DNA of 64,000 nt, taken from Gephyromycinifex aptenodytis. GTDB lineage: Bacteria; Actinomycetota; Actinomycetes; Actinomycetales; Dermatophilaceae. A program made the translations under genes and the position numbers. The stretch covers positions 1,612,001 to 1,676,000 of the forward strand of contig NZ_CP051155.1 of NCBI RefSeq assembly GCF_012277275.1. The letters run 5' to 3'. Each line of letters begins with the position of its first letter. Position 1 is the first letter of the stretch. The notes beneath the pieces are model-generated. The model searched no databases. It had not been told where the DNA came from and saw only the letters and a program-made list of their open reading frames with translations. Of the stretch, positions 61,415 through 64,000 are shown in pieces.

Positions 61415-62989
61415 ATGGGTAAGCACTCTGCTCCCGCGCCACGCTGGACCTCCCAGGTCCTCAGCGCCGCCACCATCGCGCTGAGCGTGGTCGGTCTCGG
61501 CACCGCTTTGGCGCTGCCCGCCGAAGCGGCCACCGCACCGAAGAAGCTGTCCGGGCCGAAGGCGCCCAAAAAGATCGATGAGCCGGGCTCCACCCAAGAT
61601 GCCGTCCGCCTCCCGGACGTCGCCGGCGTCACCTGGAAGGTGAGCGCCCGACCGGACGCGACAGACGACCCCGCCACCAGCCCGACCTGCGCAAACGCCA
61701 GCACCCAGGCCGCCGACAAGTTCTGCAACGTCAGCGCCAAAGACCTCGACGCGATCCGCGTGAAGGCGGTCCTGGCTGACGGCTCCACCCAGATCTTCCC
61801 CACCCTGTACTTCAAAAAGGCCAAGGGAGTCCTCAAACTCACCGGCGCCACCTCACCGCGCGCCGTGGACCGCCCCGGCTACCTCGATGACGGCCTCACC
61901 CTGCCCACCGTCAAGGGCGTGACCTGGAAGGTCGGCAGCACCACAGTCGACCTCAGCGCCCTCAAGGGAGGCTTCTACCCCACCGGCGCCACCGGCCCCA
62001 CCCCCAGCGTCACCGTCACCGCCGTCGTCAACGAAGAGGACTACCTCGTCGCGGACGACAGCTACGGACTGCAATGGAAACTGGCCTTCAACGTCGCTGT
62101 GAACGACGCCGACGTGCAAGCCCCCGGCGTGCTCGACCTGGGCGGCATCAAAGCCGACGCTGTCGTCGTAGCGCACACAGCCAACGCCACCTGGTATGTC
62201 GACGGACGCCGCCTGGGCACCAAAGCGGGGCGCACCGCCCAGACAGGGACCAAGGGCAAACCGGCCGTGGTCCTGGCCATCCCCGCCCCCGGCTACAAGA
62301 TGCCCGCCAACCCCGCCATCCACGACCCATCGCTGAGCGCCTGCGCCCCGATAACCGACCTGACCACCGTCAAAGGAAGCAAGCCCGGCTCGCTGGCCTG
62401 GACCTGCAGCGCGACCTCCACACCGCAGACCATCAGCGCTGCCGCCTTCACCGGCAAAGCACCCACGGTCGGTAGGGATCTCGGCGGCACCAAAAACGAC
62501 TCCATCACCCTGCACGCCGTACCGGGCGTGAAATGGCAGGTCACCACCCCCGCCGGGGTGCGCACCCACGCCGTCACCGCCGGCACCAAGACCGTCGCGC
62601 TCAACTACGCAGCCAAGAGCTTCGGCGACAACTACCCCGTCACCGTCAAGCCCGTCGTGGCTGTCGCCGCCGACTACTCCTTCGCGCCAGGCGCCGACGC
62701 AGACACGCCGTTGACGTTCACGTCCAAGCTGAGCGTCGTCGGCGTGGCCGGCAAGGTGAAGCAGGTGGCGGGCATCCCACAGTCCGTCGAGATCACCGGC
62801 GTCCAAGGGGTCAACTCTTGGAAGATTCGCAGCGCCGGCAAGACCACCACGGCCCGCGTCAAGGCCGGAGACGTCCACCGCTTCCGCACCGCGAGCGCCG
62901 CCGACGCACAGGTGACCCCGGTGTTCGACTACGGCTACGGCGAATCCACGACCAGCGCCGTCGGCACCCCCATCACCCCCGCGCCCTGA
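61415..62989 (+). CDS. Exported repeat protein of unknown function
   Basis: A 524-aa protein starting MGKHSAPAPRW, with AGAAGGA before the ATG. The signal peptide is clear (hydrophobic 15-34, cleavage near AEA-AT at 38-39). The mature part contains about five diverged modules of roughly 90-115 residues, each with a Val/Pro-rich strand leading to GV-x-W-x-V (71-76, 168-173, 257-262, 371-376, 465-471). Four Cys in two pairs are present. No LPXTG motif or membrane anchor is visible, so it is probably secreted or wall-associated by other means. Function unknown. Confidence 0.82.
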   Translation: MGKHSAPAPRWTSQVLSAATIALSVVGLGTALALPAEAATAPKKLSGPKAPKKIDEPGSTQDAVRLPDVAGVTWKVSARPDATDDPATSPTCANASTQAADKFCNVSAKDLDAIRVKAVLADGSTQIFPTLYFKKAKGVLKLTGATSPRAVDRPGYLDDGLTLPTVKGVTWKVGSTTVDLSALKGGFYPTGATGPTPSVTVTAVVNEEDYLVADDSYGLQWKLAFNVAVNDADVQAPGVLDLGGIKADAVVVAHTANATWYVDGRRLGTKAGRTAQTGTKGKPAVVLAIPAPGYKMPANPAIHDPSLSACAPITDLTTVKGSKPGSLAWTCSATSTPQTISAAAFTGKAPTVGRDLGGTKNDSITLHAVPGVKWQVTTPAGVRTHAVTAGTKTVALNYAAKSFGDNYPVTVKPVVAVAADYSFAPGADADTPLTFTSKLSVVGVAGKVKQVAGIPQSVEITGVQGVNSWKIRSAGKTTTARVKAGDVHRFRTASAADAQVTPVFDYGYGESTTSAVGTPITPAP

Positions 62990-63001
62990 TTCGGCACGGA
63001 T

Positions 63002-63036
63002 GCTCACCGCGCTCGGACCTCACGAGCGCGGTGAGC
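63002..63036 (+). terminator. Terminator hairpin after the exported repeat protein
   Basis: A perfect 14-bp stem (63002-63015 with 63023-63036) with a 7-nt loop lies 12 nt after the stop. There is no U-run, but stability and location support a terminator or RNA-end protector. Confidence 0.7.
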
Positions 63037-63102
63037 GCCCCGCCCGCCACCAGGGCCCACCCACCACACCGTTCACCCCAGCCAGCCAGGAAGTAGCCGA
63101 CC

Positions 63103-64000
63103 ATGCCGTTCGGATCGGGCGCCCACTCACTGCCCTCCCACCGCCCGTTCTCGCCGCGCACGAACCGAGCCTGCGCGATCGCCCTCGGCACGGCAGCCGC
63201 GTTGGCCGCCACTCCCGCCCTGGCACCGGCCGCCACCGCCGCCGGCAAGCTCTCCCCCACCAGCAACGCCACCGCTGTCGTCACCGACGGGTGCGGTCGC
63301 CTCGACAGCATCGAGGTCGAGGGCGCCGGCACCTTCTGGCTGCAACTGCTGCCCGACGGCAAAGCGCCCAAGGCACCCACTGCGCCGAAGAAGCCCAGCA
63401 CCACCTCCAAAACTCCAGAGGCGGCGCCCCCCGCCACGCTCACCGAAGCCGAATGGGCTGCCGCGCTGGGCTACCAGGAGATGAAGAACGGTGCCTGGAC
63501 CCGCAGTGTCGACGCCTCCACCACGTTCCTGGCAGTGCGCGTGCTCACCTACGCCGGCAACGGTGCGTTCGAGTACGTCCCGCTGAGCATGGCCGGTGCT
63601 GACCCCGACACCGGGACCCGCGGCACCGAAACCTTTAAAGTCACCAACGCCGACTGCGTCATCCCCCTCGAACCGAGCTTCGAAGACCTCGAAGGCTCCG
63701 AACAGGACACCGTCACCATCCCCGCCGTGACCGGGGTGAAGTACTCCGGCAAACCGGGCACCACCCCCGGCAAAGGCACCGTCACCGTCACCGCCACACC
63801 GGACAAGGGCTACCGCCTGGCCAACCCCGACGGCACTCCGCTGACCCCGGAACAAACCCGGTGGACCTACACCTTCGACGGGACCGCCCCCGTCACCGTG
63901 CCGAAGGACAAGGCGCCCACGTTCCGCAAAGGCGCCCCCGTCAAGAGCATCGACCCCAAGAAGCCCGCCAAACCCAACCCCAACATCGTCACTGTGCAGA
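63103..64000 (+). CDS. Second exported repeat protein (3' truncated by the window)
   Basis: An open frame from ATG 63103 to the window end with no stop (299 codons). The N terminus has Arg/Pro residues, then the hydrophobic ACAIALGTAAALAATPALA signal core and an AATAA cleavage region. It shares the module of the preceding protein (SEQDTVTIPAVTGVKYS matches its NDSITLHAVPGVKWQV) and has Lys/Pro-rich linkers. It is therefore a tandem paralogue. Strong C-ending codon bias supports that it is coding, and minus-strand frames here are shadows. Confidence 0.8.
   Translation, partial: MPFGSGAHSLPSHRPFSPRTNRACAIALGTAAALAATPALAPAATAAGKLSPTSNATAVVTDGCGRLDSIEVEGAGTFWLQLLPDGKAPKAPTAPKKPSTTSKTPEAAPPATLTEAEWAAALGYQEMKNGAWTRSVDASTTFLAVRVLTYAGNGAFEYVPLSMAGADPDTGTRGTETFKVTNADCVIPLEPSFEDLEGSEQDTVTIPAVTGVKYSGKPGTTPGKGTVTVTATPDKGYRLANPDGTPLTPEQTRWTYTFDGTAPVTVPKDKAPTFRKGAPVKSIDPKKPAKPNPNIVTVQ

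Noticed and set aside
61853-63007. Minus-strand frame of 384 codons under the exported repeat protein
   Set aside because: Gly/Asp-rich shadow without RBS; the plus strand has a signal peptide, ribosome site and repeated modules.

Overview
The window is high-GC DNA from a motile member of the Actinomycetota. The evidence is C/G-ending codons in most genes, a Gram-positive-type flagellum with no P- or L-ring genes, an FlbD gene, and GTG starts. A Micrococcales-like host is only a guess. No rRNA, phage or CRISPR array is visible.

Layout. (1) 1-560: a gene tail, then tRNA-Glu, tRNA-Asp and tRNA-Phe, closed by a terminator. (2) 1468-7940: a sugar-acid catabolic locus. GntR- and IclR-family regulators sit beside a plus-strand operon for a DapA-fold lyase, a GntP-type permease, tartronate semialdehyde reductase and glucarate dehydratase. 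It should take up an aldarate/aldonate and convert it to pyruvate and glycerate. (3) 8346-32468, minus strand: two large flagellar operons. Read 5'->3' they are flgB-flgC-fliE-fliF-fliG-fliH-fliI-fliJ-(NlpC/SLT hydrolase)-fliK-flgD-flgE-flgG, then flbD-motA-motB-fliL-fliM-fliN-fliO-fliP-fliQ-fliR-flhB-flhA-(small membrane protein). (4) 33384-45170: chemotaxis. This holds cheW-cheY-cheB-cheR, two MCPs, a second cheW, cheA with two CheW-type domains, and a plus-strand operon of a CheX-like protein, CheY and a second CheC/CheX-like protein. (5) 45188-46460: five copies of one palindrome bracketing a DUF559-type gene. (6) 46478-56169, minus strand: a 169-aa unknown plus a three-domain GT2 glycosyltransferase, then fliC, fliD, fliS, a possible chaperone, flgK and flgL. 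(7) 56841-60950: a visibly AT-richer plus-strand sugar cluster (GT-B transferase, NeuD-type acyltransferase, SDR, DegT-type aminotransferase). (8) 61415-64000: two exported repeat proteins, the second running off the end.

Main observation. Eleven sites of the form (C/T)T(C/G)A-N15/16-G(C/T)CGAT, with one looser, sit just upstream of flhA, fliM, flbD, flgB, cheW, an MCP, cheA, cheX, flgK, fliC and the glycosyltransferase operon. This closely resembles the FliA/sigma-28 consensus I recall for Actinoplanes flagellar genes, and it ties the large glycosyltransferase to the motility regulon. With the adjacent amino-sugar genes, it suggests an undescribed flagellin-glycosylation system. fliA, flgM, csrA and fliW are not in the window.

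Starts were moved from the longest ORF where an RBS or domain start decides it (GntR, IclR, fliL, flbD, fliH, flgB, cheY, cheW, MCP2, cheA, fliC, the DegT protein and others).
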